From NCBI GenBank assembly GCA_024640185.1, contig JAHEFN010000130.1:1-6869 (forward strand): 6,869 bases of DNA. Reading direction: 5' to 3'. The DNA is from Gemmatimonadota bacterium. GTDB taxonomy: Bacteria; Gemmatimonadota; Gemmatimonadetes; Gemmatimonadales; GWC2-71-9. Under the pieces are notes generated by a model. It was not told where the DNA came from. It ran no database searches and was given only the letters and a program-made list of their open reading frames with translations. This document shows positions 5,017 to 6,869 of the stretch, piece by piece. The translations under genes were made by a program, and so were the position numbers. Within the stretch, counting starts at the first letter, position 1. Each line of letters starts with the position of its first letter.

Positions 5017-6869
5017 GCCACGACCTCCCTCGCCATCGCATGCCACTCCTGGAGGGAACGGACCTCACCACTCCGGTGCATCAGGGCGATGATCGCATCA
5101 CACGCGGCAGAGGCCGCCGACATCGTCGTGGTGTAGGGCACCCCATGCTGCAGCGCGGCGCGGCGCAATTGGTAGTCGTCCTGCTGGGTCAGCTTGCCGA
5201 GCGGCGTGTTGACCAACAGGTGGACCTCTCCAGAGACGATCAGGTCGATCACGTTCGGTCGGCCCTCGTAGACCTTGAGGACCCGCTCCGCCGGCACACC
5301 ACGCTGCCGGAGGTACCGGGCGGTCCCCGCCGTCGCGATCACCCGGAAGCCGAGCTCCACGAACCGCCTGGCGATCGGCACCACGGTGGCCTTGTCGTGA
5401 TCATTGACGGTGACGAACACGGTCCCCGCGAGCGGCAAGCTGCCACCGGCACTCGCCTGCGCCTTGGCGAACGCCATCCCGAAGGAATCGGCAATCCCCA
5501 TCACCTCGCCGGTGGAGCGCATCTCCGGCCCGAGTCGCACGTCGACCCCGGGGAACTTGGCGAAGGGGAAGACCGCCTCCTTGACCGCCACGTAGGGCTG
5601 CAACGGATCGTCGACCAATCCCATTTCGTCCAGGGTCCGCCCGACCATCACGGCCGCCGCGAGCTTGGCCAGCGGCACCCCAGTGGCCTTCGAGACAAAG
5701 GGAATCGTGCGGGAGGCCCGTGGATTGACCTCGATGACATAGACCACGCCGTCCTTGATGGCATACTGGACGTTGATCAACCCCACGACCCCGAGGGCCT
5801 TGGCGAAGGCCCGGGTGTACTCCCGCATCTTCTCGACCTGTTCCTCGGTGATCAGGTAGGGCGGCAGCACGCAGGCGGAGTCCCCGGAATGGATCCCGGC
5901 ATCCTCGATGTGCTGCATCACACCGCCGATGATCACCTGGGTGCCATCGGAGATCGCATCGACATCCGCCTCAAAGGCGTCCTCGAGGAACGAGTCGATC
6001 AACACCGGGTGCCCGGGAGCCACCTTGGCCGCCTCATCGAAGAACTCGCGCAACTCGTCGGCATCATAGACGATGCGCATCGCGCGCCCCCCCAGCACAT
6101 AGCTCGGTCGCACCAAGACCGGATAGCCGATCCGTTCGGCGACCTCGAGCGCCCCATCGAGGGTCTCGGCGGTTCCGGCCGGTGGTTGACGGACATCGAG
6201 TTCGCGGACCAGTGCCTCGAAGCGGCGGCGATCCTCGGCGGCGTCGATCGCGTCGGGTGAGGTGCCCAGGATCGGGACCCCGGCCGCCTCGAGGCCCTTG
6301 GCGAGCTTGAGTGGCGTCTGCCCACCCAGTTGCACGATGACCCCGATCGGCCGCTCGATGTGCACGATCTCCAGGACGTCCTCGAGCGAGAGCGGCTCGA
6401 AGTAGAGGCGATCGGAGGTGTCGAAGTCGGTGGAGACGGTCTCGGGGTTGCTGTTGATCATCACGGTGCGGTACCCCATCTCCCGGAAGCCCAGGGTGGC
6501 CCGCACGCAGCAGTAATCGAACTCGACCCCCTGACCGATCCGGTTCGGACCGCTGCCACAGATGATCACGGTCGGTCGGTCATCATCGCCCGGTCCGGCC
6601 TCGTTCTCGTCGTCCCAGCTGCTGTAGAGGTAGGGCGTCGCGGAGGGAAACTCGCCGGCGCAGGTGTCGACGGTCTTGTAGGCCGGCCGCAGGTCGAGAC
6701 GATGGCGCAGCGCGCGGATGGCCTCCTCGGGCTGATCACTGAGATCACCGAGCTGCGCATCCGAAAAACCGGCTCGCTTCATCCGTCGCAACATCTGCCG
6801 GTCGGCGGCATCATCACCGCCGACCTGATACCGGATCCACTCCTCCTCGAGCTCCACCAGTTCCGCCAA
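5013..6869 (-). CDS. carB: Carbamoyl-phosphate synthase large subunit CarB, N-terminus cut off
   Basis: The C-terminal 618 residues of a protein normally about 1,070 long; the true start lies beyond base 6869, and the TTG at the edge is an internal codon. With CarA, CarB makes carbamoyl phosphate from glutamine-derived ammonia, bicarbonate and two ATP, for pyrimidine and arginine synthesis. Numbering from the edge, residues 1-95 end the oligomerisation domain (RPAYKTVDTCAGEF, 61-74). The second ATP-grasp half, which phosphorylates carbamate, follows: GSGPNRIGQGVEFDYCCV (105-122), NPETVSTDFDTSDRLYFEP (141-159), VRPSYVLGGRAM (253-264), HIEDAGIHSGDS (320-331) and VIEVNPRASRTIPFVSKATG (378-397) with metal ligands E380 and N382. 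From about 480 is the MGS-like allosteric domain, keeping TAGTA (513-517) and KVYEGRPN (532-539), which match the UMP/IMP-site positions of the E. coli enzyme. Nucleotide feedback is therefore plausible. The stop overlaps murB by 4 bases. No frameshift is seen. Confidence 0.97.
   Translation of the reverse strand: MAELVELEEEWIRYQVGGDDAADRQMLRRMKRAGFSDAQLGDLSDQPEEAIRALRHRLDLRPAYKTVDTCAGEFPSATPYLYSSWDDENEAGPGDDDRPTVIICGSGPNRIGQGVEFDYCCVRATLGFREMGYRTVMINSNPETVSTDFDTSDRLYFEPLSLEDVLEIVHIERPIGVIVQLGGQTPLKLAKGLEAAGVPILGTSPDAIDAAEDRRRFEALVRELDVRQPPAGTAETLDGALEVAERIGYPVLVRPSYVLGGRAMRIVYDADELREFFDEAAKVAPGHPVLIDSFLEDAFEADVDAISDGTQVIIGGVMQHIEDAGIHSGDSACVLPPYLITEEQVEKMREYTRAFAKALGVVGLINVQYAIKDGVVYVIEVNPRASRTIPFVSKATGVPLAKLAAAVMVGRTLDEMGLVDDPLQPYVAVKEAVFPFAKFPGVDVRLGPEMRSTGEVMGIADSFGMAFAKAQASAGGSLPLAGTVFVTVNDHDKATVVPIARRFVELGFRVIATAGTARYLRQRGVPAERVLKVYEGRPNVIDLIVSGEVHLLVNTPLGKLTQQDDYQLRRAALQHGVPYTTTMSAASAACDAIIALMHRSGEVRSLQEWHAMAREVVA
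5023..5028 (-). promoter_or_regulatory. Strong ribosome binding site of murB, inside the end of carB
   Basis: GGAGGT on the minus strand, 6 bases before the GTG at 5016. It is the best Shine-Dalgarno match seen in the window and decides the murB start. It lies within the last codons of carB. Confidence 0.8.

Noticed and set aside
5017..5046. Upstream GTG start for murB at 5046
   Set aside because: The GTG at 5016 has an ideal GGAGGT at 6 bases and the typical 4-base overlap with the carB stop; the extra ten residues are not family-like.
3919..5136. Long plus-strand open frame of 405 codons opposite murB
   Set aside because: Antisense to murB, which carries all family motifs; low-complexity composition and no recognisable motif.
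4938..6260. Long plus-strand open frame of 440 codons opposite carB
   Set aside because: Antisense to well-conserved carB; explained by GC-rich codon bias. No family resemblance and no clear ribosome binding site.

Overview
This is a GC-rich window (roughly two thirds G+C) from a bacterial chromosome. Every supported gene lies on the minus strand, so transcription runs from high to low coordinates. The organism cannot be fixed from these genes. High GC, a secreted protein whose signal peptide ends in ...PLAAQ, and the mix of cell-wall and surface-sugar genes would fit Gemmatimonadota or a similar Gram-negative lineage, but that is a guess. The window is densely coding, with one real intergenic gap of about 300 bases.

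Region 1 (5013-6869 and 4060-5016) holds the C-terminal 60% of carB (large subunit of carbamoyl-phosphate synthase) followed by murB (peptidoglycan precursor reductase). The two overlap by 4 bases (GTGA), and murB has a strong GGAGGT ribosome binding site inside the end of carB, so they are very probably co-transcribed. A GC-rich hairpin just after murB may end this transcript.

Region 2 (3763-4059) is non-coding. It must hold the leader of the next transcript if that transcript has its own promoter, but no convincing promoter was recognised.

Region 3 (1-3762) looks like one transcription unit of four genes. First comes a secreted six-bladed beta-propeller protein (SMP-30/NHL-like) with an N-terminal helical region. 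Then come three sugar-nucleotide genes in the order acetyltransferase (wbpD-like), aminotransferase (wbpE-like), dehydrogenase (wbpB-like, cut by the window edge). These three catalyse consecutive steps from UDP-GlcNAc-uronic acid towards UDP-2,3-diacetamido-2,3-dideoxy-glucuronic acid, a precursor of O-antigen, capsule or exopolysaccharide sugars. Reaction order is oxidation (WbpB), transamination (WbpE), N-acetylation (WbpD), the reverse of the transcription order. The 6-dehydrogenase (WbpA) and the 2-epimerase (WbpI) are not in the window.

A loose metabolic thread joins the regions: carbamoyl phosphate feeds UMP and hence UDP-GlcNAc, which both MurB's pathway and the Wbp pathway use. No clearly new biological system is visible. 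The points most worth a second look are the carB-murB coupling, the uncharacterised secreted propeller leading the sugar operon, and the intact four-cysteine zinc-ribbon-like tail on the acetyltransferase.
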